A DNA stretch of 64,000 nucleotides from Frateuria hangzhouensis (GCF_026410505.1 NZ_JAPMIU010000004.1:62001-126000); one strand, 5' to 3'. Numbered from the stretch's first letter, positions 48,128-61,383 are shown. A program made the numbers and translations. The notes: generated by a model not told the origin, from the sequence alone.

Positions 48128-48313
48128 GTGAACGCCACCGCCCACCAGCGCTGCGCCCACCCGGCCTGTCACTGCAGCGTGCCGGTCGGTGACACCTACT
48201 GCTCCGACCACTGCCGCCAGGTCGTCGACGAGCCGGCCAAGGGCCCCTGCGGTTGTGGCCACACGCCCTGCGAATCGAACGATCCGCGCGTCGGCCCCGA
48301 CGTCCCACCGTAG
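48128..48313 (+). CDS. metallothionein-like cysteine-rich peptide
   Basis: A 61-residue protein with eight Cys and several His: RCAHPACHC, TYCSDHC and GPCGCGHTPC. This spacing resembles bacterial metallothioneins (SmtA/BmtA type), which bind Zn or Cd in the cytoplasm. GTG 48128 lies 4 nt after the stop of the DUF4142 gene, so it is probably coupled. Its TAG stop (48311-48313) is part of the family A repeat that begins at 48310, so the C-terminus may have been set by repeat insertion. The short length and GTG start make the exact boundaries less certain. Confidence 0.65.
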   Translation: MNATAHQRCAHPACHCSVPVGDTYCSDHCRQVVDEPAKGPCGCGHTPCESNDPRVGPDVPP

Positions 48314-48362
48314 GGTGGGCTTCAGCCCACCGTCGCGATCCGACGGCGGTGGACCGAAGCGG
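48310..48362. repeat. family A repeat with a degenerate second half
   Basis: GTAGGGTGGGCTTCAGCCCA followed by a decayed facing copy (GGTGGACCGAAGC). It overlaps the stop of the metallothionein-like gene and separates it from the convergent hydrolase gene. Confidence 0.82.
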
Positions 48363-48379
48363 GGATCCGTCACGCCTGT

Positions 48380-49264
48380 CTAGGAATGCGGCACGGGCAC
48401 GCCCCGCATGGCGCCCAGGTTTACCTCCAGCCACTGCGCCAGCTGGGCCAGCACCTCGCTGCGTGCCGGCTCCGCCTCGTTGAACAGCTCATGGCACAGC
48501 GTGTCGAATACGCGCATGGTCAGCTTCCCGCCAGCCTGGGCGGCCGCGGCGAAGGCGCAGCTGCCGCGGGCGTCGACCAGCCGGTCGGCGCCGGCCACCA
48601 GCAATAGCGTGGGTACGGACAGTTCCGCGGCCCGCGCGATGCAATGCCGTCCACCGTCGAAGATGAACCGCGCCAGCCGCGGCGTGATCCAGCCCGAGCG
48701 CAGCGGATCCTTGCGGTAGGCCGCCACCACCGCGGCATCGTGCGAAAGCGCCTCGAACGGCAGTCCACTGCGCAGCGGCAGGTTCGGCAGCAGGCGCGCC
48801 AGCCGCGTGGCCAGGGCCTGTTCCCAGCGCGGCTCCCAGGTGCGCAGCGCCGGCGAGGAGAGCACCAGCGCGCGCGGCGCCACGTAGCCGTCCAGCACCG
48901 CGCGCAGCGCGACCAGCCCGCCCATGCTGTGGCCCAGCAGCAGCGGTGGCGTCGCCAGCGTTGCTGCGAAGCGCCGGTGCACCTCGGCCAGGCCATCGAG
49001 CAGTTCGAGCGGCCGCGAAAGCGCGCCGCGCCGGCCTGGCGAGCGGCCATGGCCGCGCTGGTCGTAGCTGCGCACGGTATAGCCGCGCGCATTGAACCAG
49101 GCCGCCAGCCGCCCATAGCGCCCGGCGTGTTCGCCCAGGCCGTGCACGATCAGCACGCCAGCACGCGCATCCGGCAGCGGCCAGTCATGCAGGCACAGCC
49201 GCCGGCTGTCGGCCAGGGTCAGCCAGTCGAGCTTGCCCCCGCTTGCCTGTCGTACAGCTTCCAC
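48380..49264 (-). CDS. alpha/beta hydrolase, monoacylglycerol-lipase-like
   Basis: A 294-residue soluble hydrolase. The oxyanion-side motif is [20 protein letters not shown]. The nucleophile Ser is in [10 protein letters not shown], the acid in VAGADRLVD and the catalytic His in TLCHELFNE. This set, together with [14 protein letters not shown], is typical of the lysophospholipase/monoacylglycerol lipase group (serine aminopeptidase S33 family). No signal peptide is present. The start is GTG 49264. It is divergent from lhr, with 124 bp between them. Confidence 0.9.
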   Translation of the reverse strand: MEAVRQASGGKLDWLTLADSRRLCLHDWPLPDARAGVLIVHGLGEHAGRYGRLAAWFNARGYTVRSYDQRGHGRSPGRRGALSRPLELLDGLAEVHRRFAATLATPPLLLGHSMGGLVALRAVLDGYVAPRALVLSSPALRTWEPRWEQALATRLARLLPNLPLRSGLPFEALSHDAAVVAAYRKDPLRSGWITPRLARFIFDGGRHCIARAAELSVPTLLLVAGADRLVDARGSCAFAAAAQAGGKLTMRVFDTLCHELFNEAEPARSEVLAQLAQWLEVNLGAMRGVPVPHS

Positions 49265-49388
49265 GCGCCTGCCTTTGCGTTCCCGAACCCGTACCGTAGC
49301 CCGATCGCGACAAGCTGAACAGGCACTCGAAGCAAAGCCGCCGCGCCCCTATATCATCGGTTCCGCCCGCATCCGCTCTCAAGCCGCC

Positions 49389-52300
49389 GTGCCGCTCGAA
49401 CACTTCCATCCCGCCGTCGCGCGCTGGTTCCAGCGCAGTTTTCCGGCGCCGACCGCGGCGCAGGCCGGCGCGTGGCCGAACATCCATGCCGGCCGCCACA
49501 CGCTGGTGGCCGCGCCGACCGGCTCGGGCAAGACGCTGACCGCCTTCCTGGCGGCCATCGATGCGCTCGTGCGCGAGGGCGTTGCCCACGGCGGCGCGCT
49601 GCCGGACCAGACGCGGGTGGTCTACGTGTCGCCGCTGAAGGCGCTGTCCAACGACATCCACATCAATCTTGAAGCGCCGCTGGAGGGCATCCGCGCGGAA
49701 CTGGAGCGCGAAGGCCTGCCCGACGTGGCGATCCGCACCGCCGTGCGCACCGGCGACACGCCGCAGGCCGCGCGCGCGCTGATGCGCAAGGTCAGCCCGC
49801 ACATCCTGGTGACCACGCCCGAATCGCTGTACGTGCTGCTGGGGTCGGCCTCGGGACGCGCAATGCTGGAAAGCACGCGCACGGTGATCGTGGACGAGAT
49901 CCACGCACTGGCCAATTCCAAGCGCGGCACGCACCTGGCTTTGTCGCTGGAACGGCTGGAATCGCTGTGCCAGCGGCCGCTGCAGCGGATCGGCTTATCG
50001 GCGACGCAGAAGCCGATCGATGAGGTGGCGCGGTTCCTGGTCGGTGCGCGCCCGCCTTTATCAGAGCTTTCGCAGCGCGAAGCGCCGCCTTCGCCTCCTC
50101 GCCCCTCCGGGGAGATGATTGAGGTGAGGGGCCAATCTTGCGGGGATCTCTTGCCGCGAATCCCCGCGAGCCCCGACCCCTCATCCGACCCTTCGGGCTA
50201 CCTTCTCCCCGGATCGGAGAAGGAATGGTTGCGCTGCGCGATTGTTGACGTGGGCCACACCCGCCAGCGCGACCTCGCCATCGAAGTGCCGCCCGTCCCG
50301 CTCGAAGCGGTGATGTCCAACGACGCCTGGGACACCGTCTACGACCGCCTCGCCCAGCTCGCCCGCGAACACCGCACCACGCTGGTATTCGTCAACACCC
50401 GTCGCATGGCCGAACGCGCCGCGCGGCACCTGGCCGAGCGGCTGGGCAAGGAAGCGGTCGCCGCGCACCACGGCAGCCTGGCCAAGGAACTGCGTCTCGA
50501 CGCCGAACAGCGCCTCAAGCGCGGCGACCTGAAACTGCTGGTCGCCACCGCCTCGCTGGAACTGGGCATCGACATCGGCGACGTCGACCTGGTCTGCCAG
50601 CTCGCCTCGCCACGCTCGATCGCGGCCTTCCTGCAGCGAGCCGGCCGCTCCGGCCACGCGGTCAGCGGCACGCCCAAGGCGCGCCTGTTTCCGACCAGCC
50701 GCGATGACCTGCTCGAATGCGCCGCACTGCTGGACTGCGTGCGCCGCGGCGAGCTCGATGCGCTGGTGCAACCGGTGCAACCGCTGGACGTGCTGGCCCA
50801 GCAGCTCGTGGCGGAAATCGCCTGCCAGGAATGGGACGAAGACGCGCTGTACGCGCTGGTGCGCGGCGCCCATCCCTACCGTGAACTGCCGCGCGAGCAG
50901 TTCGACGCCATCGTGCGCATGCTCGCCGAGGGCTTCAGCACCCGCCGCGGCCCTCGCGCGGCCTACATCCACCGCGACGCGGTGCACCGGCAATTGCGGG
51001 CGCGGCGCAATGCGCGGCTGACCGCGGTCACTTCCGGCGGCACCATTCCCGACACCGCCGATTACCTGGTGGTGCTGGAACCGCAATCGACCATCGTCGG
51101 CTCGGTCAACGAGGATTTCGCGGTCGAGAGCCTGGCCGGCGACGTGTTTCAGCTGGGCAACACCAGCTACCGCATCCAGCGTGTGGAACGGGACCGGCTG
51201 CGTGTGGAGGACGCGCACGGCGCGCCGCCGAGCATTCCGTTCTGGCTGGGCGAGGCGCCCGGGCGCAGCGACGAGCTGTCCTCCGGCGTGGCGCGGCTGC
51301 GCGAGGAGGTGGCCAACCTGCTCGATGCCGGCGGGCTGCCCGCGGTGATGGAGTGGCTGCGTACCACGCTGGCGATGAACGAGGCGGCCGCGCAACAGCT
51401 CGCCGACTACCTGCACCGCGCCAAGGCCGCGCTCGGCGTGCTGCCGACCCAGCACACGATCGTGTTCGAGCGCTTCTTCGACGAAGCCGGCGGCACCCAA
51501 CTGGTGATCCACACGCCGTTCGGCAGCCGCATCAACCGCGCCTGGGGTTTGGCGTTGCGCAAGCGCTTCTGCCGCCAGTTCAACTTCGAACTGCAGGCGG
51601 CGGCGACCGAAGATGCCATCGTGCTGTCGCTCTCGACCAGCCACAGCTTTCCGCTGGAGGAAGTGTCCCGCTACCTGCATTCGAATTCCGCCGAGCACGT
51701 GCTGGTGCAGGCGCTGCTGGACGCGCCGCTGTTTCCCGCACGCTGGCGCTGGAACGCAGTGACCGCGCTGGCGCTGCCGCGCTACACCGGCGGCAAGAAG
51801 ACGCCGCCGCAGATCCAGCGGATGAAGAGCGAGGACCTGCTCGCCACCGTGTTCCCCGATCAGGTCGCCTGCCTGGAGAACATCGTCGGCGAGCGCGAGA
51901 TTCCCGACCACCCACTGGTCAACCAGACCCTGCACGACTGCCTGCGCGAAGCGATGGATGTCGACGGTCTGCTGCGCATCCTGCGCGGTTTCGAGACGGG
52001 CGCGATCACGGTGGTCGCGCGCGACCTCACCGGCCCCAGTCCGCTCGCCTCGGAAGTGCTCACCGCCGCGCCCTACGCCTACCTCGACGATGCGCCACTG
52101 GAAGAGCGCCGTACCCAGGCGGTGCAGAACCGGCGCTGGAATGCCGAGGACGCCGACGACCTGGGCCGGCTCGACCCGGAGGCGATCGCCGCCGTGCGCG
52201 AGGAGGCCTGGCCGCAGGTGCGCAGCGGCGACGAGATGCACGAGGCGCTGACGTTGCTGGGCTTTGTCACGGACAGCGAGGTACGCGACAACACCGGCTG

Positions 52301-54083
52301 GCAGGAACGTCTGGAGGCGCTCGCCAGGCACCACCGCGCGACGCGCCTGGTGCTTGCTCCCTCTCCCCCGGCTTCCATCAAAGATGGGGGACAGGGCTGG
52401 GGTGAGGGGCCGCGCTTGCCGGGAACCACCCAAGAGCAAACTGCAAGCGGAAGGGCCGGGGATGTGTGGGTCGCGGCCGAAGTGTTGCCGCTGTGGCATG
52501 CCGTGCATGCGAACGCCACGGCACACCCGCCCATCGGCGTCCCACCCGACTACGCGGCCCAATGCTGGAGCCGCGACGACGCCTTGCTCGAACTGGTCCG
52601 CCGCCGCCTTGGCGGCCTCGGCCCCGTCAGCGTCGATACGCTCGCCGCCTCGCTCGCCGTCGCAGCGGACGATATCGATCCGGTGTTGCTGCGGCTGCAG
52701 TCCGAAGGCTACGTCATGCAGGGCCGCTTCACCCCGGACGCGCCCGCCATCGAATGGTGCGAACGCCACCTGCTCGCGCGCATCCATCGCTACACCATCG
52801 GCCGCCTGCGCCGCGAGATCGAACCGGTCAGCCGCCGCGACCTGCTCCGCTTCTTCGCCGACTGGCAGCACCTGTCGCCCGACACGCGGCTGGAGGGTCC
52901 CGATGGCCTGATCGCTGCGCTGCATCAGCTGGAGGGCTTCGAGGCCGCCGCAGGTGCGTGGGAATCCGAAGTGCTGCCCGCGCGCGTGGGCGATTACACC
53001 AGCCGCTGGCTGGACGAGCTGTGCCGCGCCGGCCGCTTCGGCTGGAACCGCCTGCGCGCCGGCGGCGGCAGCGCGGGACCCGTTCGCGCCACGCCGATCG
53101 TGTTGCTGCCGCGCCGGCAGATGGCCGTCTGGACGTCCATGGCGTCGGACGGACAGGCGCAGGAGGCCCTGCTCTCCTCGCGCGCGCAGGCCGTGGCCGA
53201 TGCGCTGGCCGCGCACGGCGCTCTGTTCTTCGACGAGCTGCTCGATGCCACGCGCCTGCTGCGTACCGAACTGGAGAACGCGCTGGGCGAACTCGTCGCC
53301 GCCGGGCGCGTCAGCGCGGACAGTTTCGCCGGCCTGCGCGCGCTGCTGCTGCCCGCGGCCAAGCGCGATTCTCGACCGCACCGGCGTGCGCGGCGCCATG
53401 CTCTGAGCGAGATCGAGGATGCCGGGCGATGGTCGCTGGCGCGCCCTGTCCTTCTCCCCGCCGGGGGGAAGGTGGCCCCGAAGGGGTCGGATGAGGGGTC
53501 GGTGCTTGCGGGGAATCAACCTAGCGCTGGCTCTGGGTTGGGCCAAGGCAAGAGCGACCCCTCACCCCAACCCTCTCCCCGGAGGGGAGAGGGAGCAGAA
53601 GATGCGGAGCACATCGCACGCGTGCTGCTTCGCCGCTATGGCGTGGTGTTCTGGAAGCTGCTCGAGCGCGAGGCCCCGTGGCTGCCCTCCTGGCGCGAGC
53701 TGCTGCGCGTGTACCACCGGCTGGAGGCTCGCGGCGAGATCCGCGGCGGACGCTTCGTGGAAGGACTGGTCGGCGAGCAATTTGCCTTGCCCGAGGCGAT
53801 CGGCGCCTTGCGCGCGGTGCGCCAGCGACCGCCTTCACAGCAGCTGGTGTGCGTGAGCGGTAGCGACCCGCTCAACCTGGTCGGCACGGTGCTGACCGGC
53901 GACAAGCTGCCCGCGCTTGCCGGCACCCGCGTGCTGTACGAAGACGGCGTGCCGGTGGCGGCGCTGGTGGCGAACAAGCCGCAATTCCTGCAGGACGCCG
54001 ACGGCGCCACCCAGCAACGCTGGCGCAACGCGCTGCTGCGCCGAGCCGGCAGCGAGGCGCATGGGATCGGCCTGGCGGTGTGA
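49389..54083 (+). CDS. lhr: Lhr-family ATP-dependent helicase with three in-frame repeat insertions
   Basis: About 1564 residues. Superfamily 2 motifs are visible: Walker [13 protein letters not shown], Ia [35 protein letters not shown], then [27 protein letters not shown] and RAGRSGH. The Lhr-specific winged-helix and C-terminal domains follow ([17 protein letters not shown], THSxF-like [13 protein letters not shown]). Lhr acts in DNA repair. Three blocks (residues ~235-279, ~989-1015, ~1355-1403) are translated family D repeats, the first just after motif III. GTG 49389 is chosen from the family N-terminus; TATATCAT near 49351 may be a -10 box. Confidence 0.9.
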   Translation: MPLEHFHPAVARWFQRSFPAPTAAQAGAWPNIHAGRHTLVAAPTGSGKTLTAFLAAIDALVREGVAHGGALPDQTRVVYVSPLKALSNDIHINLEAPLEGIRAELEREGLPDVAIRTAVRTGDTPQAARALMRKVSPHILVTTPESLYVLLGSASGRAMLESTRTVIVDEIHALANSKRGTHLALSLERLESLCQRPLQRIGLSATQKPIDEVARFLVGARPPLSELSQREAPPSPPRPSGEMIEVRGQSCGDLLPRIPASPDPSSDPSGYLLPGSEKEWLRCAIVDVGHTRQRDLAIEVPPVPLEAVMSNDAWDTVYDRLAQLAREHRTTLVFVNTRRMAERAARHLAERLGKEAVAAHHGSLAKELRLDAEQRLKRGDLKLLVATASLELGIDIGDVDLVCQLASPRSIAAFLQRAGRSGHAVSGTPKARLFPTSRDDLLECAALLDCVRRGELDALVQPVQPLDVLAQQLVAEIACQEWDEDALYALVRGAHPYRELPREQFDAIVRMLAEGFSTRRGPRAAYIHRDAVHRQLRARRNARLTAVTSGGTIPDTADYLVVLEPQSTIVGSVNEDFAVESLAGDVFQLGNTSYRIQRVERDRLRVEDAHGAPPSIPFWLGEAPGRSDELSSGVARLREEVANLLDAGGLPAVMEWLRTTLAMNEAAAQQLADYLHRAKAALGVLPTQHTIVFERFFDEAGGTQLVIHTPFGSRINRAWGLALRKRFCRQFNFELQAAATEDAIVLSLSTSHSFPLEEVSRYLHSNSAEHVLVQALLDAPLFPARWRWNAVTALALPRYTGGKKTPPQIQRMKSEDLLATVFPDQVACLENIVGEREIPDHPLVNQTLHDCLREAMDVDGLLRILRGFETGAITVVARDLTGPSPLASEVLTAAPYAYLDDAPLEERRTQAVQNRRWNAEDADDLGRLDPEAIAAVREEAWPQVRSGDEMHEALTLLGFVTDSEVRDNTGWQERLEALARHHRATRLVLAPSPPASIKDGGQGWGEGPRLPGTTQEQTASGRAGDVWVAAEVLPLWHAVHANATAHPPIGVPPDYAAQCWSRDDALLELVRRRLGGLGPVSVDTLAASLAVAADDIDPVLLRLQSEGYVMQGRFTPDAPAIEWCERHLLARIHRYTIGRLRREIEPVSRRDLLRFFADWQHLSPDTRLEGPDGLIAALHQLEGFEAAAGAWESEVLPARVGDYTSRWLDELCRAGRFGWNRLRAGGGSAGPVRATPIVLLPRRQMAVWTSMASDGQAQEALLSSRAQAVADALAAHGALFFDELLDATRLLRTELENALGELVAAGRVSADSFAGLRALLLPAAKRDSRPHRRARRHALSEIEDAGRWSLARPVLLPAGGKVAPKGSDEGSVLAGNQPSAGSGLGQGKSDPSPQPSPRRGEGAEDAEHIARVLLRRYGVVFWKLLEREAPWLPSWRELLRVYHRLEARGEIRGGRFVEGLVGEQFALPEAIGALRAVRQRPPSQQLVCVSGSDPLNLVGTVLTGDKLPALAGTRVLYEDGVPVAALVANKPQFLQDADGATQQRWRNALLRRAGSEAHGIGLAV
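50091..50223. repeat. family D repeat inside lhr (block 1)
   Basis: It contains CTCCTCGCCCCTCCGGGGAG, GATTGAGGTGAGGGG, TTGCGGGGA, and a facing half CCCCTCATCC...CTTCTCCCC. It is ~133 bp and keeps the lhr frame. Confidence 0.85.
52354..52431. repeat. family D repeat inside lhr (block 2)
   Basis: CTCCCTCTCCCCCGGCTTCC ... GGGGTGAGGGG with CTTGCCGGGAA; ~78 bp, one-sided copy, in frame. Confidence 0.8.
53451..53597. repeat. family D repeat inside lhr (block 3)
   Basis: A two-sided copy: CTTCTCCCCGCCGGGGGGAA and GGTCGGATGAGGGGT face CCCCTCACCCCAACCCTCTC and CCCGGAGGGGAGAGGG; ~147 bp, in frame. Confidence 0.85.
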
Positions 54084-54084
54084 G

Positions 54085-54149
54085 GAAGGTGGGCTGAGGC
54101 CCAACCTACAAGTCACGGCGGCGCGTAGGGTGGGCTTCAGCCCACTACC
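54085..54149. repeat. two family A repeats
   Basis: AGGTGGGCTGAGGCCCAACC and GTAGGGTGGGCTTCAGCCCA lie ~18 bp apart between the convergent lhr and NTF2-like genes. Confidence 0.82.
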
Positions 54150-54157
54150 CATCCGCC

Positions 54158-54529
54158 TCAGGTGCTGATATCGGCGATGTGGATCAGCAGCCCGTCATGC
54201 ACACGGAACTCGCTGCGCCCGTCCAGCGCGATCGCCTGGCCGGCGCGCGCGCCGTTGGGCAGGTCCAGCGCGAACACGCCCTCGAAAGCGATCGCCACCT
54301 CGGCCACGCCGTCGCGTTCGGCATACGCCGTCACCGTCTGCCGTCGCCGCGCGAACAGCGGCAGCGTGCTCTGCGCCAACCGGCGGAACTCCTCGATGCC
54401 ATGCGTACTGACCGTGGTGACGCCCGCGGTGATGTTCTCGAAAGTGACCTGCGGATGCAGCGTCGCCAGCATGCCTTGCACGTCCAGGCGGTTGTAGGCG
54501 TCGATATAGCGTTCGATCAAATGGCGCAT
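54158..54529 (-). CDS. NTF2-like/SnoaL-like small protein
   Basis: A 123-residue soluble protein. The start MRHLIERYIDAYNRLDVQGM and LATLHPQVTFENITAG, followed by beta strands ending in DGLLIHIADIS, match the nuclear-transport-factor-2 cone fold used by many ketosteroid-isomerase-like and polyketide-cyclase-like proteins. No catalytic Asp/His set can be assigned. ATG 54529 is chosen over an upstream in-frame ATG at 54595 because the fold begins there. It stands alone, convergent with lhr. Confidence 0.8.
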   Translation of the reverse strand: MRHLIERYIDAYNRLDVQGMLATLHPQVTFENITAGVTTVSTHGIEEFRRLAQSTLPLFARRRQTVTAYAERDGVAEVAIAFEGVFALDLPNGARAGQAIALDGRSEFRVHDGLLIHIADIST

Positions 54530-54647
54530 GGGACTTGGTCTGCATCGAGGGCGCCGGGAGCATAGCGCGACCGCGGTGATGGCAGGCTCGCGCAAGGGCG
54601 GCAGGGCGTCGCCGGCCCGTGCGGTCCTGCGAAAAGCGGCATGATGC

Positions 54648-55511
54648 TCAGCCGCGCGCGAGCAGGGCGATCGCCAGCACGGCCAGCGCCAGGGCCACCA
54701 GGTTGAGCCGCGACAGCCGCTCGCGGAACACCAGCAGGCCCGCCAGCGCGCCGAGCGCCACCACGCCCAGGTTCATGCCGGCGAACACCAGCGCGGGACG
54801 CCCGGGCAAAGCCTGGTGCGCGCGCAGGTAGAACAGGATGTTGCCGAAGTTGAGCAGGCCCAGCAGCAGGCCGGCCGCCAGGCTGCGTCCGCCCAGGCGC
54901 ACCTGGCCGCTTGCCAGCCGCCAGCCCTGCAGCACCAGCGACACCAGCAGCGCCATCACGAACATCGCCAGCAAGGCCGCGCCCAGCGGTACGCCGGCCT
55001 GGGCGACGCGCTTGAACAGCACGTCGATCACGCCAAAGCCGACGAACACCAGTAGCGGATAGACCCACCGGCCCGCGCCGTGCAATCGTTCGCCCGCATG
55101 GTGCGAGGATCGCCACACCAGGCCCAGCAATGCCGCGAAGCCGGCGGCGATGCCCCAGACCTTGGTGACGCTCAGCGGTTCGCCGAACAGGACGAATGCC
55201 GCCAGCAGCGAGATCAGCAGCGACAGCCGCTGGGCCACCTCGGAACGCACGATGCCGGCGTGGCGTACCGAACCGGCCAGCGCCAGGAAAATGGTCGGCA
55301 GCAGCAACCCCAGGCCGAGCAGCGCCGGCCACGCCGCAGTGGCTTGCCGCAACGCGGCGGGTGCCGGCGCGAACACCAGCGCGCTCGCGGCAGCGGCGAT
55401 CACGTAGTTCCAGGCGATCGCCTGGCCCACGTCGACGTCGAGCCGGCGGGCCAGCTTGAGCAGCACCGAGACCAGCACGCTGCATAGCGCGGCGGCCAGG
55501 AGGAAGGGCAT
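54648..55511 (-). CDS. EamA/DMT-superfamily transporter
   Basis: A 287-residue membrane protein with ten hydrophobic helices in two EamA halves. Each half ends with the typical LLISLLAAFVLFGEPLSVTK or LVFRERLSRLNLVALALAVL pattern (Glu and Arg/Leu after a long helix). Family members export amino acids, nucleosides or other metabolites; the substrate cannot be predicted. ATG 55511 is chosen because the hydrophobic core starts there; a TTG lies 18 bp further upstream. It follows eda by 75 bp on the same strand and may belong to the same transcript. Confidence 0.85.
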   Translation of the reverse strand: MPFLLAAALCSVLVSVLLKLARRLDVDVGQAIAWNYVIAAAASALVFAPAPAALRQATAAWPALLGLGLLLPTIFLALAGSVRHAGIVRSEVAQRLSLLISLLAAFVLFGEPLSVTKVWGIAAGFAALLGLVWRSSHHAGERLHGAGRWVYPLLVFVGFGVIDVLFKRVAQAGVPLGAALLAMFVMALLVSLVLQGWRLASGQVRLGGRSLAAGLLLGLLNFGNILFYLRAHQALPGRPALVFAGMNLGVVALGALAGLLVFRERLSRLNLVALALAVLAIALLARG

Positions 55512-55586
55512 GGTCGTGATCCAGGGCAAAGCGCAAAGGATAGCGGCACGCGCAAGGCTGGCCGCGCCCGCCCGGGAACGGCGCCC

Positions 55587-56234
55587 TCAGGTGCGGGGCA
55601 AGGATGCCGCGGCTCGCGCCAGTTGCTCGATCCCGGCCCAGTCGCCCGCGGCGAGCTTGTCCGCCGGTGTGAGCCACGAGCCGCCCACGCACAGCACGTT
55701 GGGCAGGGCGAGGAACTCGCCGGCGCTGGCGGCGCTGATGCCGCCGGTGGGGCAGAAGCGCAGTTGTGGCAGCGGGCCGCTCCAGGCGGCGAGCAGCCTG
55801 GCTCCGCCGGCGGGCACGGCCGGAAAGAATTTCAGGTGGCGATAGCCGCGCTCGAGCAATGCCATTGCTTCGCTGGCGGTGGCCGCACCGGGAAGCAACG
55901 GCAACGCGATGTCCTCGGCCGCGTCGAGCAATCGCGCGGTCGCGCCCGGCGATACCGCGAAGCGCGCACCGGCTTCGTGCGCCGCGCGCAGGTCAGCTTC
56001 GCAAAGCACTGTCCCCACGCCGACCACCGCGCCCTCGACCTCGGCGGCAATCGCACGTACCGCCTCCAGCGCCACGGCGGTGCGCAGGGTGACCTCGATC
56101 GCGGGCACGCCGCCGGCGACCAGCGCGCGCGCCATCGGCACCGCGGCGTGCGCGTCCTCGATCACCACCACCGGAATTACCGGCGCCAGGCGCAGGATGC
56201 CGGCAAGTTCGTTCTGGCGGGCGTCCGACGTCAT
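55587..56234 (-). CDS. eda: KDPG aldolase (2-dehydro-3-deoxy-phosphogluconate aldolase)
   Basis: A 215-residue class I aldolase that splits KDPG into pyruvate and glyceraldehyde-3-phosphate. The catalytic Glu is in AIEVTLRT and the Schiff-base Lys in HLKFFPA. The phosphate-binding loop is [11 protein letters not shown] 56234 has GGGAG seven bases upstream; another ATG is at 56246. It is the final step of the Entner-Doudoroff pathway, next to edd. A family C repeat fills the edd-eda gap. Confidence 0.96.
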   Translation of the reverse strand: MTSDARQNELAGILRLAPVIPVVVIEDAHAAVPMARALVAGGVPAIEVTLRTAVALEAVRAIAAEVEGAVVGVGTVLCEADLRAAHEAGARFAVSPGATARLLDAAEDIALPLLPGAATASEAMALLERGYRHLKFFPAVPAGGARLLAAWSGPLPQLRFCPTGGISAASAGEFLALPNVLCVGGSWLTPADKLAAGDWAGIEQLARAAASLPRT

Positions 56235-56262
56235 GCAATCTCCCATGTCGCGTCTGTTTTTT

Positions 56263-56322
56263 GTAGGAGCCCACTTGTGGGCGATGCTCTTGTCCCGGTG
56301 CATCGCCCACAACGGGCTCCGC
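56263..56322. repeat. palindromic repeat pair, family C
   Basis: GTAGGAGCCCACTTGTGGGC faces GCCCACAACGGGCTCCGC between edd and eda. The hairpin could tune relative expression of the two genes. Confidence 0.85.
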
Positions 56323-56337
56323 ACGATAACCGGTGGT

Positions 56338-58155
<1,818 letters not shown>

Positions 58156-58216
58156 GGCAGGGAACTCCGGGGAAATGCCGGTCGACGCGAACGCAGCCCG
58201 GCGGTCGACAACGAAT

Positions 58217-58930
58217 CTAGGGACACCAGTACACCGCCAGCGGCACCGGCGAGCGCTCCAGCACCGCGCGCACCGGGTAGTGCGCGGCGTCGCCCCCGCC
58301 CAGGCGGGCCTGGGCGAGCACATCGCGCTTGGCCTCGCCCTCGATGTGCAGGAACAGGTGGCGGGTCTCGAGCAGGGTGGACAGGGTCAGCGTGATGCGG
58401 GGTTCGCCGGCACCGGGCGCACGCATCGGCACCGCGCCGTTGGGCAAATTCAGGTCCAGGGCCGCCTCGAGCTGGTCGCCGCCGGGGAAGAACGAAGCGG
58501 TGTGGCCGTCCAGACCCATGCCCAACACCACCGCGTCGAACGGCAACGGCAACGCATGCACGCGCCGGCCAGCCTCGGGCTGCCCTTCCTCCGGTGTGGC
58601 ATCGCCGGTGTACAGCGGCACGAAACGGGCGGCTGCCGCGGCGTTCTGCAGCAGGTGTTCGCGCACGAGCCGCGCATTGGAGCGTGGATCATCGCCGTCC
58701 ACCCAGCGCTCGTCGACCAGGGTCACCTGCACCCTGGACCAGTCCAGCGTCGCCTGCGACAGCAGGTCGAAAAACTGCAGTGGCGTGCGGCCGCCGGAAA
58801 CGGCCAGCAGCGCGAAATCGCGTTCGACGAGGCCGGCGCGCAGGCGATCGGCGACGCGCTCGGCCAGCGCCACGGCGAGCGCGCGGCCGTCGGTGAAGTT
58901 GTGGATGGATACGTTGAGCGAAGGGGTCAT
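58217..58930 (-). CDS. pgl: 6-phosphogluconolactonase
   Basis: A 237-residue NagB/DevB-family hydrolase that opens 6-phosphogluconolactone. It shows [34 protein letters not shown] and [15 protein letters not shown], the classic substrate and catalytic motifs. ATG 58930 fits the family start; a slightly longer form begins at 58945. It lies between zwf (71 bp upstream) and edd, so the upper Entner-Doudoroff steps are encoded in pathway order. Confidence 0.94.
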   Translation of the reverse strand: MTPSLNVSIHNFTDGRALAVALAERVADRLRAGLVERDFALLAVSGGRTPLQFFDLLSQATLDWSRVQVTLVDERWVDGDDPRSNARLVREHLLQNAAAAARFVPLYTGDATPEEGQPEAGRRVHALPLPFDAVVLGMGLDGHTASFFPGGDQLEAALDLNLPNGAVPMRAPGAGEPRITLTLSTLLETRHLFLHIEGEAKRDVLAQARLGGGDAAHYPVRAVLERSPVPLAVYWCP

Positions 58931-59001
58931 GGGCGCAGGGGGCAAAAAAAGGTCCGACTACTGTGGAAAGCGCAATGCCGGTACCGGGTGAAAACACCTG
59001 G

Positions 59002-60468
<1,467 letters not shown>

Positions 60469-60531
60469 GGTTCACCTCGATTGCGTTTGGGACAGACGGA
60501 ATGGACCATCCCGTCTCGGCGCCAAGGATGG

Positions 60532-60622
60532 TACCAGTGAAATACCAGATTACGCAGCCATGCGTCGATGGGATGCATACGTTTTCATAGCTGCTTGCTG
60601 CAAATGGTGTGAGATTGGTATT
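60532..60622. promoter_or_regulatory. candidate GntR-type operator half-sites in the zwf-gntR spacer
   Basis: TACCAG occurs at 60532-60537 and again at 60543-60548, exactly 11 bp apart (one helical turn). The inverse TGGTATT lies at 60616-60622, next to the regulator start, with AATACCA at 60541-60547. TTGCTG (60595-60600) and TATTGT (60619-60624), 18 bp apart, may be the regulator promoter, which would give a nearly leaderless mRNA. Confidence 0.35.
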
Positions 60623-60630
60623 GTTTCGGC

Positions 60631-61383
60631 ATGGAAACCGCGCTCGCCGCCGAATATCGCCGCCTCTGCGAAAGCTCCGAGACGCGCCAACCACTGGCCT
60701 ACCTGCGGCTGCGCCGGGCGATCCGCACCGTGGTCGAGCATCGCGACATCGAACCGGGCCAGGCGCTGCCCAGCGAGCGCGACCTGTCGCAGGCGCTGGG
60801 CCTGTCGCGGGTCACCGTGCGCAAGGCCATCGCCGGGCTGGTCGAGGAAGGCCTGCTGACCCAGCGCCACGGCGCCGGCACCTTCGTGGCCGAACGCATC
60901 GTCAAGCCGATGTCGCGGCTGACCAGTTTCACCGAGGACCTGCGCGCGCGCGGGCTCAACCCGCGCTCGGAATTCTTCGAGCGCGGCATCGGCGAGGTGA
61001 CCCCGGAAGAATCGATGGCGCTCAACCTTTCGCCGGGCGTGGCGGTGGTGCGCCTGCACCGCGTGCGCTACGCCGGCGACGAGCCGGTGGCGATCGAGCG
61101 CAGCGTGGTGCCGGCGAGCATTCTGCCCGACCCCCTGTTGGTGCACGATTCGCTCTACGAGGCGCTGGAGCAGCGAGACTGCCGTCCCTGCCGCGCGCTG
61201 CAGCGCCTGCGCGCGGTGTCCCTGAGCGCCCAGCACGCGCGCCTGCTGCACGTGGCCACCGGCAGTGCCGGCCTGAGCATCGAACGACGCAGCTTCCTGG
61301 ACGACGGGCGCGTGGTGGAATTCACCAGCTCCTGGTACCGCGGCGACATCTACGATTTCGTGGCGGAGCTGCATACCGACTGA
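60631..61383 (+). CDS. GntR-family transcriptional regulator (HutC subfamily, UTRA domain)
   Basis: A 250-residue repressor-type protein. The N-terminal winged helix shows LPSERDLSQALGLSRVTVRK and LLTQRHGAGTFVAERI. Residues ~95-250 form a UTRA ligand-binding domain (SFTEDLRARGLNPRSEFFER, HRVRYAGDEPVAIERSVVP, and a C-terminal FTSSWYRGDIYDFVAEL). UTRA regulators often respond to phosphorylated sugars. Its divergence from zwf suggests it controls the Entner-Doudoroff genes in response to a sugar phosphate; this is inference. ATG 60631 is used. Confidence 0.92.
   Translation: METALAAEYRRLCESSETRQPLAYLRLRRAIRTVVEHRDIEPGQALPSERDLSQALGLSRVTVRKAIAGLVEEGLLTQRHGAGTFVAERIVKPMSRLTSFTEDLRARGLNPRSEFFERGIGEVTPEESMALNLSPGVAVVRLHRVRYAGDEPVAIERSVVPASILPDPLLVHDSLYEALEQRDCRPCRALQRLRAVSLSAQHARLLHVATGSAGLSIERRSFLDDGRVVEFTSSWYRGDIYDFVAELHTD

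Noticed and set aside
50091-50223. A possible frameshift or pseudogene signal in lhr, because the translation suddenly loses helicase similarity
   Set aside because: The frame stays open and similarity resumes right after the block; the gap is explained by an in-frame palindromic repeat.
50181-53546. An 1121-codon minus-strand frame inside lhr
   Set aside because: Antisense low-complexity translation; lhr carries all helicase motifs on the + strand.
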